In this document: positions 37,519 through 46,795 of the stretch, piece after piece
Layout: each line of letters starts with the position of its first letter
Numbering within the stretch: the first letter of the stretch is position 1
Source: Marinobacter pelagius
GTDB taxonomy: Bacteria; Pseudomonadota; Gammaproteobacteria; Pseudomonadales; Oleiphilaceae
Direction of reading: 5' to 3'
NCBI RefSeq assembly: GCF_003315345.1
Contig: NZ_QNRO01000007.1
Location: 62,001 to 126,000 of the forward strand
Length of the DNA: 64,000 nucleotides
Program-made: the position numbers and the translations under genes
The notes under the pieces: model-generated
What the model was told of the DNA's origin: nothing
What the model saw: only the letters and a program-made list of their open reading frames with translations
The model's database searches: none

Positions 37519-38220
37519 ATGGCGCGCCGGAGGCCTGACTCCTTGGTTCGAAAAGCCTTCCGCTGGTTGGCCTGGAGCTTTTTGGGGGCTCTCGCCGCCT
37601 CGGTACTCCTGCTGCTTCTGTTCCGGTTCGTGAACCCGCCGACCTCAGCCTTCATGATTGGCTACTGGCTGGATCATCCCGATCAGGACATCCGCCAGGA
37701 ATGGGTCCCCTACGAACAGATCTCAGCCTGGATGCCCCTGGCCGTTGTTGCCAGTGAGGACCAGCGTTTTCCGGAGCATTGGGGCGTGGATTTCAGCGCA
37801 ATTCACAGTGCTGTCGAGGAATACATCCAGGGTGAGGGGCTGCGTGGTGCCAGCACCATTACCCAGCAGACCGCGAAGAATCTTTTTCTGTGGAATGGCC
37901 GGAGTTTTGTCCGGAAAGCCCTGGAGGCGGGGCTTGCGGTTACCCTGGAGGTGTTGTGGCCGAAAGAGCGCATCCTTGAGGTCTACCTCAACATTGCGGA
38001 GTTCGGGCCGGGTATCTATGGAGTCGAGGCGGCGAGCCGGGCTTTTTTTGGAATTCCGGCAAACCAGTTGTCCCGAACCGAGGCCGCCATGCTCGCTGCG
38101 GTATTGCCTAATCCCAAGGTGTTCCGCGCAGACCAGCCATCGGCTTACGTCTGGGAGCGGGTAAGCTGGGTCAATCAACAGATGGGCCAGTTAGGGCTGG
38201 GGTATCTCAGGGGAATATGA
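37519..38220 (+). CDS. mtgA: Monofunctional biosynthetic peptidoglycan transglycosylase
   Basis: 233 residues: one N-terminal membrane anchor (about 18-36) and a GT51 glycosyltransferase domain. Family motifs are EDQRFPEHWGVD with the catalytic Glu, GASTITQQTAKNLFLW and KERILEVYLNIAEFG. It polymerises lipid II into glycan strands in the periplasm. No transpeptidase domain is present, as expected of MtgA. Confidence 0.93.
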   Translation: MARRRPDSLVRKAFRWLAWSFLGALAASVLLLLLFRFVNPPTSAFMIGYWLDHPDQDIRQEWVPYEQISAWMPLAVVASEDQRFPEHWGVDFSAIHSAVEEYIQGEGLRGASTITQQTAKNLFLWNGRSFVRKALEAGLAVTLEVLWPKERILEVYLNIAEFGPGIYGVEAASRAFFGIPANQLSRTEAAMLAAVLPNPKVFRADQPSAYVWERVSWVNQQMGQLGLGYLRGI

Positions 38221-38240
38221 AGGCCGCCCGCGGGCGGCCT
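38221..38240. terminator. Perfect palindromic terminator between mtgA and the convergent exported-protein gene
   Basis: A 10-bp self-complementary stem (AGGCCGCCCG/CGGGCGGCCT) starts directly after the mtgA stop and ends 10 bases before the stop of the convergent gene. It has no real loop in linear form and only a short T-tract, but its place suggests a two-way terminator. Confidence 0.6.
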
Positions 38241-38250
38241 TACTGCCGGT

Positions 38251-40257
38251 TCAGGGTGTTACCGGCCCGTTGCAGTACAGCACGTCGCTGACGTCCTCAC
38301 AGCTCCACTGGAAAATCCAGAGGCCGGTATTGCGATCCGAGCCCAGAATATACTGTTGACCGTCGACTTCGGTGACATGAACACCCCAGAAGTTGGAGCC
38401 CTCTGCCTCACCATATTCCTCTCCGGCGATAAAGCGGCCCACCTCATGCATGTTCCAGGAGACGACGCCTTCGCCTTTCAAGTTTTCATGCAGGTGGCCC
38501 GGACGCCATTCGACTGCGCGCATGCCGAGGGAATACCAGCTGATGAATGTCCGGTCCGGGTTGGCAGGGTCCACTTCCAGGTTGTGCATGGTCAGGTCTC
38601 CGGCTCCGCTGGCCAGTTCCGGATCCGTGAGTTCCGCCGGCGCGTAATAGCCGATTTCCCCGAGGTAGCCCACTTCCACTGATTCCGCGTCTTCTCCCAT
38701 GCCTCTGGGCACTGTCATGGTGGATCTGACGTTGTTGAGCGCGTGGAAGTAGCCCCAGCCGTCGAAGGTAGCGCCCAGTGTGGCAACCAGGCCCAGGCTG
38801 GACGGGGTGGGCAGAGCGGGATTCATGCCGTCGGGGCATGCCGCCGGATCATAGCCGTCAATGCCGAGGATGGCATAGCCGGTGGAACGGGGTACGAACA
38901 ACATGGGAATGTCCCCTTCAACCAACATGGAGACTGTCGCCTCGCAATTGCCCTCTGCCGCCGAATTGAAGACCACTCCGGCCTCGTAGCCTGCGGCCTG
39001 AACCGTCTGGGCCTTGGTGGTAAACGCGCAATCACCTCGCTCGATGACCGCAATCGTGGCTCCCACATCCGCGGCAGTAGGCAATGTCCCGCCACAGGCG
39101 CGTCCGACGTAGGCGGTCTGGCCACTCACTTCGTCAACCGCGCCACCGATTTGTGGAACATCGCTGCCCTGGTTGGCTCGATAGTCCTCGCCGGCAACGG
39201 TGACCGCGGTAAAGAGGGAGTCGAAGTCCTCGTCACCACCAAAAATCTTGTCGAAATTGGGGCCGGCAAAGACGGCTGCGTGGGCATTACCCTCTGGAGG
39301 TAAGGTGCCGTAAACCGGATCGGTGTCCGGGTACGTGGAGTCGGCGAGGAAAACCGGATTGGCCGGGTTGTTGATGTCCAGGGTAATGAACCCGGCATCC
39401 CAGTAAGAGAGGACTGCCTGCCAGTTCTCGTTCGGTCCTGGATCCATGTCGTTTACCCAAACGTCGTGCAGCAGCGGTGCTGCAAAACTCCCCATGAAAA
39501 GCTGAGCGTCATCGGCGATTTCCGGATTGGTCGCAAGCCAGGTTTCGATCCCCGTCTCGCTGATCAGTGTGGGTGACTGGGGCTTGGAGATGTCGACGAT
39601 CTTCAAGTCATTCAGGGCGACGTCATCCACAACAAGCATGTAGGTATTGCCCTCAGCTGTTGTCCATGGAAAGACGTTGTGGACCGGGAAGTCGAGGAAG
39701 TTCTGCTTGAGTGGGGTCGGGCGGCTCGGGTCGGTCACGTCCCACAGTGAAACACCCACCTGGCCTTGTTGATGACCACCATTTCCCCCGCCGATTGCAA
39801 GCCCGTTGCCGAGAGTCGGCCCACAGGGCTCAAGGGAATGGATCAGTACGTCACGACCATCGATTTCGGTCACTTTGACGTCGTTGATCCGGGTCTGGGG
39901 CGGGGATTTGATCATACCCACAGTGACCGGGTTAGCCGGATCCCGGATGTCGGAAATGTAAACTCCGGCCCGGGTGCAGTCCGGTTCCTGGAACGTGCCG
40001 ATGTAAGCGTATCCGTCCTGGGCCCAGACGTCGGTGTAGAGTCCGTCCGAAATGCCGCCCAGCGTGTCCCGGCCGATCACGTTGAAGCCGTAATTCTGGT
40101 TGGCAGGTACGTGGCCGTCCGGGAGAGGGGTATCGTGGGCGGGATGTAGGTTGGCGTTTCCGTCCGATACCAGCTGATCGTCCGCCAAGGCGGCGGTCAT
40201 CAGGGTCGATGAGAGGGCAATGGCGGTCAAAGGCCGCCATAGTGAGACCATAGCCAT
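38251..40257 (-). CDS. Exported LVIVD-repeat protein with an inserted PA domain
   Basis: 668 residues from ATG 40257 (AAGGA upstream). A signal peptide ends near TAALADDQ. The first part carries beta-propeller-type LVIVD repeats (GVYISDIRDPANPVTVG; GVSLWDVTDPSRPT; LKIVDISKPQSPTLIS; ITLDINNPANPVFLADS). Around residues 370-480 a protease-associated (PA) domain is inserted (IAVIERGDCAFTTKAQTVQ; AAGYEAGVVFN). More propeller sequence and a C-terminal ILGSDRNTGLWIF follow. It probably acts as a periplasmic or surface binding protein; no catalytic site is apparent. Confidence 0.78.
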   Translation of the reverse strand: MAMVSLWRPLTAIALSSTLMTAALADDQLVSDGNANLHPAHDTPLPDGHVPANQNYGFNVIGRDTLGGISDGLYTDVWAQDGYAYIGTFQEPDCTRAGVYISDIRDPANPVTVGMIKSPPQTRINDVKVTEIDGRDVLIHSLEPCGPTLGNGLAIGGGNGGHQQGQVGVSLWDVTDPSRPTPLKQNFLDFPVHNVFPWTTAEGNTYMLVVDDVALNDLKIVDISKPQSPTLISETGIETWLATNPEIADDAQLFMGSFAAPLLHDVWVNDMDPGPNENWQAVLSYWDAGFITLDINNPANPVFLADSTYPDTDPVYGTLPPEGNAHAAVFAGPNFDKIFGGDEDFDSLFTAVTVAGEDYRANQGSDVPQIGGAVDEVSGQTAYVGRACGGTLPTAADVGATIAVIERGDCAFTTKAQTVQAAGYEAGVVFNSAAEGNCEATVSMLVEGDIPMLFVPRSTGYAILGIDGYDPAACPDGMNPALPTPSSLGLVATLGATFDGWGYFHALNNVRSTMTVPRGMGEDAESVEVGYLGEIGYYAPAELTDPELASGAGDLTMHNLEVDPANPDRTFISWYSLGMRAVEWRPGHLHENLKGEGVVSWNMHEVGRFIAGEEYGEAEGSNFWGVHVTEVDGQQYILGSDRNTGLWIFQWSCEDVSDVLYCNGPVTP

Positions 40258-40454
40258 GATTTGTCCTTTTTCTTTTGGCACGGTGCCATCCCGTGGCTCA
40301 GAGCGGGGTCGATGGACCCCTGCGTTGAGGGATGACAATCCCGTGATTGAGTGAGTCCAGGCAGAACGTCGCAGAATCATGCCTTCATCAACCTTAGCAA
40401 CGACTTGCTGGGAGCATTATTCGATTTGGGCGCAAAGAATGCCTAATCAGTTGT

Positions 40455-40468
40455 TTTTAATATTAAAA
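40455..40468. repeat. AT palindrome in the spacer upstream of the LVIVD gene
   Basis: A perfect 14-base palindrome (TTTTAATATTAAAA) lies in the 310-base spacer between the LVIVD gene start and the monooxygenase stop, about 200 bases before the LVIVD gene. It may be part of a promoter or an operator. The rest of that spacer holds the hairpin at 40532-40560. Confidence 0.3.
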
Positions 40469-40531
40469 TGGGGATTTTAAAGCGACATGTCGGAGGTGTA
40501 AGCCGAGCTCTCGAGGATAGTCGGTACAGGC

Positions 40532-40560
40532 TGTGGTCCGGGCTTTCGGCCCGGACCACA
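40532..40560. terminator. Strong hairpin after the FAD monooxygenase gene
   Basis: A perfect 12-bp GC-rich stem (TGTGGTCCGGGC/GCCCGGACCACA) with a TTTCG loop lies eight bases past the monooxygenase stop. The U-tract is poor, but stability and placement fit a terminator. Confidence 0.6.
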
Positions 40561-40567
40561 AATTGGC

Positions 40568-42370
40568 TTACGACAGGTGGTGGACCGGCTGTAATCCATA
40601 AACCGGCGTTTCCAGCCCTTCCATGCGGGCCTTCAACTGCAATGCCAGATACAGGGAATAATGCCGTGACTGGTGCAGGTTGCCGCCGTGGAACCACAAA
40701 CCTTGCTGTTGGGTAGGTTTCCACATATTTCGCAGCTCGCCCTCCCAGGGACCCGGATCCTTGGTGGTGTCCGAGCCCATACCCCAGCACTTGCCAACTT
40801 TGTCCGCCACTTCCTGGGATATGATCCGTGCCGCCCAGCCATTCATCGAGCCATAGCCGGTGGCGTAAACGATCAGGTCTGCGGGCAACTCGGTGCCGTC
40901 GGTCAGGGTTACCGACCTGGGATTGATCCGTTCAATGGAAACCCCGCTCTTGAGCTTGATCTCTCCCTGGGCGATCAGCTCCGAGGCGCCTACATCGATG
41001 TAATAGCCGGAACCGCGCCGGAGGTACTTCATGAACAGACCGGAGCCATCGTCGCCGAAATCCAGCATGAAGCCGGCTTTCCGGAGTCGGTTGTAGAAAT
41101 CGGCATCCTGCTCCTGGGCCTGCTCGTAAACCGGCTTGTGGAATTCCGGCATGATCCGGTAGGGCAAGGATGCGAAGGTCAGGTCGGCCTTTTCCGTGGT
41201 GATCCCGTTCTCGACGGCCTCCTCGGAATAGAGCCCTCCCAACGCGAGATCCATGAGGGTGTCGGATTTGATGATATGGGTGGAGGAGCGCTGAATCATG
41301 GTGACATCGGCGTCGTTCTCCCACAGGGCAGCGCAAATGTCGTGGGCCGAGTTGTTGGCCCCCAGTACCACGCACTTCTTTCCCTTGTAGGCTTCGCCAC
41401 CCGGGTGCTTGCTGGAGTGGTGTTGTTCACCTTCAAAGCTGTCCATGCCGGGTATGTCCGGCACGTTGGGTATGCCGGACATACCTGTAGCGAGCACCAG
41501 TTGTTTTGGTCGCAGGGTTACCCGCTCCCCGTCCCGAACCACATCGACAATCCATTCGTGCTTTTCCTCATCGTAACGGGCACCAGTGCATTCGGTGGAA
41601 TTCCAGTAATTGAGTTCCATGACCTTGGTGTACATCTCCAGCCAGTCCCCGATCTTGTCTTTGGGGCAGAACACCGGCCAGTGCTCGGGGAAGGGGAGGT
41701 AGGGCATGTGGTCGTACCACACCGGGTCATGCAGACACAGGGATTTGTAACGATTGCGCCAGGAATCACCGGGCTTGGGATTGCGCTCGATGATGATGGT
41801 GGGCACATCCAACTGCCGCAAACGTGCGCCCAGACCAATGCCGCCTTGACCGCCACCGATGATTACACAGTAGGGCTGGCGGCTGTAACCCAGTTCCCGT
41901 TGCTCATCCTGCTTGGCCTCCAGCCAGGTTCTACGGGATTTACTGGCACCATGTTGGGCGCCTTTGGGGCGCAGGTGTTTGCGTTTCTCGGGAAACTCCC
42001 GCAGTTCCTGCATGGTGGTCAGTAGGGTCCAGGCCTTGCCGTTACGCAGGCGCAGGTGGCCTTTGCCGAGAGCGTCCGCGGTTTCGAAGGTAATCCACGC
42101 TTCCAGCACGCCATCCTGTTCGGTGGCTTCTTCAGAAATCTGCCAATTGTGAGGGTGTCTGGCTTTGGCGGTCATGGCCAGCATCTTCCGGATTTCGTCA
42201 TGGCCTTCCAGAGTCTTTATGTTCCACGTCATTGAGACCAGATCCCGCCAGAACCCGCCTTCCTCGAAGTGCTCTGCAGCTTGCTCCGGGGTTTCCGATT
42301 GCAGTGTTTCTGAAAAACCGGCCAGCCACTGTTCGACTTGCTGGGTTGGTGTGAGGTTGGTTTGTGTCAT
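40568..42370 (-). CDS. FAD-dependent monooxygenase with N-terminal NTF2-like domain
   Basis: 600 residues from ATG 42370 (GGAGA upstream). The first 120 residues look like a SnoaL/NTF2-like domain (EHFEEGGFWRDLVSMTWNI; EAWITFETAD). The rest is a two-dinucleotide-site flavoprotein: FAD motif IIGGGQGGIGLGARL, a second GxGxxx motif in VVLGANNSAHDICAAL for NAD(P)H, and ATGYGSMNGW. It resembles Baeyer-Villiger or N-hydroxylating flavin monooxygenases that act on ketones, aldehydes or amines. A sigma-54 promoter lies upstream and a divergent AcoR-type activator gene follows, so expression is probably substrate-induced. Confidence 0.84.
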   Translation of the reverse strand: MTQTNLTPTQQVEQWLAGFSETLQSETPEQAAEHFEEGGFWRDLVSMTWNIKTLEGHDEIRKMLAMTAKARHPHNWQISEEATEQDGVLEAWITFETADALGKGHLRLRNGKAWTLLTTMQELREFPEKRKHLRPKGAQHGASKSRRTWLEAKQDEQRELGYSRQPYCVIIGGGQGGIGLGARLRQLDVPTIIIERNPKPGDSWRNRYKSLCLHDPVWYDHMPYLPFPEHWPVFCPKDKIGDWLEMYTKVMELNYWNSTECTGARYDEEKHEWIVDVVRDGERVTLRPKQLVLATGMSGIPNVPDIPGMDSFEGEQHHSSKHPGGEAYKGKKCVVLGANNSAHDICAALWENDADVTMIQRSSTHIIKSDTLMDLALGGLYSEEAVENGITTEKADLTFASLPYRIMPEFHKPVYEQAQEQDADFYNRLRKAGFMLDFGDDGSGLFMKYLRRGSGYYIDVGASELIAQGEIKLKSGVSIERINPRSVTLTDGTELPADLIVYATGYGSMNGWAARIISQEVADKVGKCWGMGSDTTKDPGPWEGELRNMWKPTQQQGLWFHGGNLHQSRHYSLYLALQLKARMEGLETPVYGLQPVHHLS

Positions 42371-42415
42371 GCTCGTTCTCCACGGTTGCATTGTTTTTGT
42401 TCGCAACCGGAGCTT

Positions 42416-42431
42416 TGCAGGCGCTGTGCCA
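42416..42431 (-). promoter_or_regulatory. Sigma-54 (-24/-12) promoter for the FAD monooxygenase
   Basis: On the minus strand the sequence TGGCACAGCGCCTGCA has GG and GC separated by exactly ten bases and a strong -24 block. It fits the RpoN consensus and lies 46 bases before the start codon, allowing a leader of about 34 bases with the ribosome binding site. The divergent gene encodes a sigma-54 activator, which supports the call. Confidence 0.75.
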
Positions 42432-42541
42432 GGTCGGGAACGTTATAAGTCCTGGCTGGCAGCTCTTTGAAATTGTTGGATGTTTTCCGGGCAAGCCGCG
42501 TTGTCCGCCATCAAGAGCGGGCCATCTATTGCGGTTCGGTA

Positions 42542-42588
42542 TTTACAGCTGTCACGTGTTCATCGTCTGTAGGTGTTACAGGTGTAAC
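42542..42588. promoter_or_regulatory. Twin palindromic operators (upstream activating sites)
   Basis: A perfect inverted repeat GTTACA-GG-TGTAAC (42575-42588) and an imperfect twin TTTACA-GC-TGTCAC (42542-42555) have centres 33 bases apart, three helical turns. They lie about 110-170 bases upstream of the sigma-54 promoter, the usual enhancer distance, and about 120-170 bases before the regulator gene. Likely sites for the AcoR-type protein. Confidence 0.6.
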
Positions 42589-42709
42589 GACTTGAACAGT
42601 ACGAAGGGAGGATGCGGGGCAGGGTACGAAAAGTATAAGCTAAAGAGGCGTTGCAGCAGTATCTCTGACAAATGACAACAACAAGAGCCCATTGGTTCGG
42701 GAGTCTTGC

Positions 42710-44686
42710 ATGACTACGCAACTTGCCCAGCGTCGGCACATTGACGCCGTTCTGAACTTTGCGGAGGATGATTCGTCTGTTGACGCATCACCGGGAACGG
42801 AACTTATCGGTCGATCCTGGAAACGCTGCATCCAGGAATACGGTCTTGATCCGAGCCGGCCGCGTAGCGCCCGTATTGTTACCCAGCAGACTCTGCGTGA
42901 GCACCAGGATTCGGTTGACGAATTCCTGAACGTAGCCAGGGCGGGTGTCGAGCAACTGTACGCCATGATTGCCCACCTCGGTTATGTGCTGTTGCTCACT
43001 GATCATCGAGGCATCACCGTGCAGTACCTTGGCGACCGGCGTTCGGACCGGCGTTTGCGCCAGGCTGGGCTCTACCTCGGTGCTGATTGGAGCGAGCAGT
43101 ACGCCGGCACTTGCGCCGTGGGTACCTGCATTCAGGAAGAGCAGGCCCTGACCTGCCATCGGGTGGATCATTTTGATGCCACACACATCAGTCTGACGTG
43201 TACATCCGCGCCAATCAGGGATCCGGCCGGTAATCTGCTGGCTGTGCTGGATATTTCCGCATTGGACTCTCCGCAAGCGCGCCATAGTCAGACGTTTGCC
43301 CTCAACCTGACCCAGCTCTACGCCCGAATGATCGAGGATGCCTATTTCCTGCGCAAATATCGGAATCAGGTGATTTTCCGTTGCGATGCCTCCCGGGAGT
43401 TCGTCCAGGTCAATGGTCAGTATCTGTTCGCGATCGACGAGAGTGGGCGGATCGAGGCGAGCAATACGGCGGGGCGATCATTGATTTCCGGAACTGTGCC
43501 TCCCGATTCTGCAAAGGCTGGTCTTGATCTCACCCAGCTTTTTGAATGCCAGATACAGGACATCTGGAGCATTCCTTTTGATCAGGATGATCAGGTACGG
43601 GCTTTCCGTCACCAGGTTAGTGGGGAGACGTTCTTTGCCGCGCTGATTCAGCCAAGGGTTGCCTCTCCCAAGCCGATCGACTCTGACACAAACAGCCCCA
43701 GCGAACGGGTGCCGAGACTCGACGCGTTGGCGGCTGATGACCCGGTCATGCGTCGCACGCTCGGATTGGCGAAACGACTTCGTAATCGGGATGTTGGCTT
43801 ACTGATCCTCGGAGAAACCGGCACTGGCAAGGAGGTACTTGCCCGGGCCATTCATGACTCAGGCAACCGAAGCAAACGGGCCTTCGTGGCCGTGAACTGT
43901 GCTGCGATTCCGGAATCGCTGATTGAGAGCGAGTTGTTCGGCTACGTTGCCGGTGCCTTCACCGGCGCTCGCTCCAAAGGCATGCGCGGACTGATTCAGC
44001 AGGCCGATGGTGGCACGCTCTTCCTTGACGAGATCGGCGACATGCCGCTGCAACTCCAGACCCGTTTGTTGCGGGTGTTGGCGGAAGGGGAAATTCTTCC
44101 CATTGGCGCAGACGCGCCGATTCGTGTGAATTGCCGGGTTATTGCCGCTACCCATCAGGACCTGGGCCAGCTTATTGAACGGGGTGACTTCCGCGCCGAT
44201 CTTTATTACCGCCTGAATGGGGCCAGCCTGAAGTTGCCGCCCTTGAGGCAGCGGGCAGACCGGCAGCATGTGATCCAGAGGGTTCTGGAAAACCTGATTG
44301 CTGATGGAACGATGTCGGAGGTACGGTTGCGCGGCGATGCGGTGAGTGCATTGCTGGCCTACGAGTGGCCCGGAAATATCCGGCAACTGGTGAACGCACT
44401 GACGTTTGCCGAGGCAACCTGCGAGGGAGGACAGATCACCGCCAACGATCTGCCGGAGGAATGTGTCTCTGACCGGATGCCGCCGGTGGCGGATCAGATG
44501 GTTAATAGTGACAGTCAGCAGGATCCGTTACTCGATGCGCTCCGGGCCTGCCAATGGAACATTTCCGAAGTGGCTCGGCATTTCGACGTGTCCCGGCCGA
44601 CCGTATACCGCTGGATGGATCGGCAGGGGATAACCTTGCCCCGCTTTCTCGGAAACCGTGGAGGTTCCGGAGAAGAGCGGGATTAG
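42710..44686 (+). CDS. AcoR-type sigma-54-dependent transcriptional activator
   Basis: 658 residues from ATG 42710 (GGGAG upstream). An N-terminal GAF-like sensor region (about 70-200) with two conserved Cys (GTCAVGTCIQ) and a second sensory segment precede the AAA+ domain: Walker A GETGTGKE near 368, the sigma-54 contact loop GAFTGA near 415 and Walker B TLFLDEIGD. A Fis-type helix-turn-helix closes the protein (NISEVARHFDVSRPTVYRWM). AcoR relatives respond to small ketones, aldehydes or alcohols. It is divergent from the FAD monooxygenase, its probable target. Confidence 0.9.
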   Translation: MTTQLAQRRHIDAVLNFAEDDSSVDASPGTELIGRSWKRCIQEYGLDPSRPRSARIVTQQTLREHQDSVDEFLNVARAGVEQLYAMIAHLGYVLLLTDHRGITVQYLGDRRSDRRLRQAGLYLGADWSEQYAGTCAVGTCIQEEQALTCHRVDHFDATHISLTCTSAPIRDPAGNLLAVLDISALDSPQARHSQTFALNLTQLYARMIEDAYFLRKYRNQVIFRCDASREFVQVNGQYLFAIDESGRIEASNTAGRSLISGTVPPDSAKAGLDLTQLFECQIQDIWSIPFDQDDQVRAFRHQVSGETFFAALIQPRVASPKPIDSDTNSPSERVPRLDALAADDPVMRRTLGLAKRLRNRDVGLLILGETGTGKEVLARAIHDSGNRSKRAFVAVNCAAIPESLIESELFGYVAGAFTGARSKGMRGLIQQADGGTLFLDEIGDMPLQLQTRLLRVLAEGEILPIGADAPIRVNCRVIAATHQDLGQLIERGDFRADLYYRLNGASLKLPPLRQRADRQHVIQRVLENLIADGTMSEVRLRGDAVSALLAYEWPGNIRQLVNALTFAEATCEGGQITANDLPEECVSDRMPPVADQMVNSDSQQDPLLDALRACQWNISEVARHFDVSRPTVYRWMDRQGITLPRFLGNRGGSGEERD

Positions 44687-45441
44687 TCCTCCACCATCGA
44701 AAGCTTCTTCATCAACTTGCGCCAGCCGATGGGCAAGCGTTCTTCCAGTTCCTTCAGGAGCGGCACATCAAGGGGCCAGGGGTAGAAGGGTTCCTTGCAG
44801 CCGTAGATGACGGTGTTGTTGGTCTTGCTGTGGAAGTACAAGAGGCAGGGGAACTGACGCACCAGTTCCCGGAACAGGCTGCCGCTTTCATCCGGGACCT
44901 TGTGGTAGTTCAGGATCAGCCAGCCATCGTCGGTGAGTGCGGTGCAGCAGTCCTTGATGAACCGCCGCTGGGCCTGGGCAGGGCTCATGCGATCCGCGTT
45001 GTACAAATCCGTAAAGATCATATTGGTGCTGCCCGGAGGGAGTTCCGCGACCGCCTTGCGGGCATCGGCGATGGTGACCTCCATCCGGTCGGAATCCGGC
45101 AGTGCAAACCACTCCCGCGCCACTTCCAGGACTTTCGGGCGTAGCTCGATTACGTGAACCCGGCACTCCGGAAACAGCCGATAAAGGCCGTGGGCCAGGG
45201 CACCTCCCCCAAGGCCAAGCACGGTCACATGGGCCGGCTCGGTGAATGCCGCCGGTATGAGCATGGCGCGGCTGTATTCATGCACTGGCAGGTACGGCGT
45301 GGCCCGGGCGATCTTGCTCTGCTCGAAGATGGAGTCAAAGCTCAGTACCCGGTGCTTGCGGTCGTCAATGACCAGGATGTTGCCCAGGGCATCCCGGGTC
45401 ACGTGGACAATTTCACCCCGGATTTCAGGTATCGGCATCAT
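44683..45441 (-). CDS. Spermidine synthase-like methyltransferase-fold protein
   Basis: 252 residues. A Rossmann-type SAM/decarboxy-SAM site is visible as VTVLGLGGGALAHGLY, with VIELRPKVLEVAREWF and IADARKAVAELPPGSTNMIFTDLY. It matches the SpeE-like family, but it lacks the long N-terminal beta domain of true SpeE and may modify another substrate. Its stop overlaps the convergent regulator stop by three bases. Start ATG 45441 or 45438. Confidence 0.75.
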   Translation of the reverse strand: MMPIPEIRGEIVHVTRDALGNILVIDDRKHRVLSFDSIFEQSKIARATPYLPVHEYSRAMLIPAAFTEPAHVTVLGLGGGALAHGLYRLFPECRVHVIELRPKVLEVAREWFALPDSDRMEVTIADARKAVAELPPGSTNMIFTDLYNADRMSPAQAQRRFIKDCCTALTDDGWLILNYHKVPDESGSLFRELVRQFPCLLYFHSKTNNTVIYGCKEPFYPWPLDVPLLKELEERLPIGWRKLMKKLSMVED

Positions 45442-45537
45442 GAAAATGTATGGTTATCGGCTATGGTGTCAGTAAGGGGCTTATTGCCCGGCCCATGGAG
45501 ATTATCCGATTGCGAGAGTTCGTGCAGGTCCGCTGTT

Positions 45538-46290
45538 ATGACAATCCTGTCTGAAGGTGCCCGGCACTACGTGCTGATCCTGCTTCCGCGCCTGCTCAAA
45601 GACGTGGAGCGTATAGGTCTGCCCGAGATTATCCGGACATCCGGGTTCAGCGAACAGGAAGTCACCACGCTGTATTTCCGGTTTGTCTCCATTGCCCGGG
45701 TGTTGCCTGCCGATCCGGAGCGGATCACGACGGAGATCTGGGAACACCTGGTGTATTGCGTGCAGGTCATGACCGGCATGGTGAACGCCGCGTCCCTTGA
45801 TGACCTGATCGCGGCCCGGGAACGGGCTGTTCGCAAGTATCTGCCCCATGCCCGCAAGAGCCTCGAAGACGAATTCGAGGAGCTGCGCCATGAGGGCACG
45901 GTGGATTTCCGGTTGGCCGGCCTGTTACGCCAGGAGGAGTCTCCGGAGCATTCCCGGGATCTGTGCATGGAGGCGATCCGGCGGGAGCGGGAAGAGCGCT
46001 TCGAGTCGGTCCGCGCTCTGGACACCCGTGCCCTCGACGCCCATCAGGCGTTCATTGTCGAGTCCGCGAAAGCGTTTGTGATTCGCGAGATGGCGTCGGC
46101 GCCGGACGACTTCGATATCCTGGATCTGGTCATCCGGCTTCTGGATCTGCTCAGAATGGTGCTGATCCTGGAAGCCCGGTCAAAACCCGGGGAGAGTCCC
46201 GTGTCGGCCGATGTCTCCGTGGAACGGATCGTCCTGGGGCTGGGCAATGTGTTGTACAAGCATGAGCTCGGTCTTGAGGCTGCCGGCTGA
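45538..46290 (+). CDS. Hypothetical all-helical cytosolic protein
   Basis: 250 residues from ATG 45538; the frame is open upstream to 45154, but that part overlaps the divergent gene and shows no homology-like pattern. It is predicted mostly helical, rich in Arg and Glu (MEAIRREREERFESVRALD), with no membrane segment or signal. I do not recognise a domain. It lies between the spermidine synthase-like gene and the Lrp-type regulator. Confidence 0.6.
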   Translation: MTILSEGARHYVLILLPRLLKDVERIGLPEIIRTSGFSEQEVTTLYFRFVSIARVLPADPERITTEIWEHLVYCVQVMTGMVNAASLDDLIAARERAVRKYLPHARKSLEDEFEELRHEGTVDFRLAGLLRQEESPEHSRDLCMEAIRREREERFESVRALDTRALDAHQAFIVESAKAFVIREMASAPDDFDILDLVIRLLDLLRMVLILEARSKPGESPVSADVSVERIVLGLGNVLYKHELGLEAAG

Positions 46291-46307
46291 TCGTTCCCTT
46301 CCTGTGT

Positions 46308-46760
46308 TCAGATGCCGGTGTCCTTCACATTTTCCATGACCACAAAGGTACTGGTCTGCAGCACGTGGGGCAGGCTGGAGATCTGCTCCCCGAGTACCTG
46401 CCGGTACTCGGCCATGTTACGTGTCCGGATCTTCAGCAGGTAATCGAAGTTCGCTGCCATCATATGGCACTGCTCCACCAGGGAAACCTGCTTGACGGCC
46501 TCGTTGAAGGCGGCGAGGGCACCGCTGCTGGTGTCGGAAAGGGTGACCTGGGCAAAAGCGACATGGCTCAGCCCCAGCTTGGTATGGTTTACCAGGGCGG
46601 TGTAGCCGGTGATGTAACCCTGATCTTCCAGTCGCCGCATGCGAACCTGGCAGGGTGTCTTGGAGAGACCCACCCGCGTGGCGAGTTCGGTAATGGTGAT
46701 CCGGGAATTCTTCTGTAATTCCCTGATGATTGAGTGATCAATTCTATCCAGTTCGACCAT
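46308..46760 (-). CDS. Lrp/AsnC-family regulator, PutR-like by context
   Basis: 150 residues from ATG 46760, with AGGAGA seven bases upstream. The N-terminal helix-turn-helix reads LDRIDHSIIRELQKNSRITITELATRVGLSKTPC, followed by the RAM ligand-binding domain (GLSHVAFAQVTLSDTS...). It lies divergent from NAD-glutamate dehydrogenase and putA. In alphaproteobacteria PutR, an Lrp-type protein, controls putA, so proline or glutamate sensing is a fair inference. Confidence 0.85.
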   Translation of the reverse strand: MVELDRIDHSIIRELQKNSRITITELATRVGLSKTPCQVRMRRLEDQGYITGYTALVNHTKLGLSHVAFAQVTLSDTSSGALAAFNEAVKQVSLVEQCHMMAANFDYLLKIRTRNMAEYRQVLGEQISSLPHVLQTSTFVVMENVKDTGI

Positions 46761-46795
46761 AATTTGGTCTCCTGCCAAGCTTAATGTCTATGTCA

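Noticed and set aside
37460-37537. 25-codon frame (MPGKPAKPV...) overlapping the mtgA start
   Set aside because: Too short and not clearly served by a ribosome binding site; it could be an upstream leader frame, but nothing else supports it.
40673-42025. 450-codon frame on the plus strand opposite the FAD monooxygenase
   Set aside because: Antisense shadow in GC-rich DNA; the minus-strand frame has clear FAD and NAD(P) motifs.
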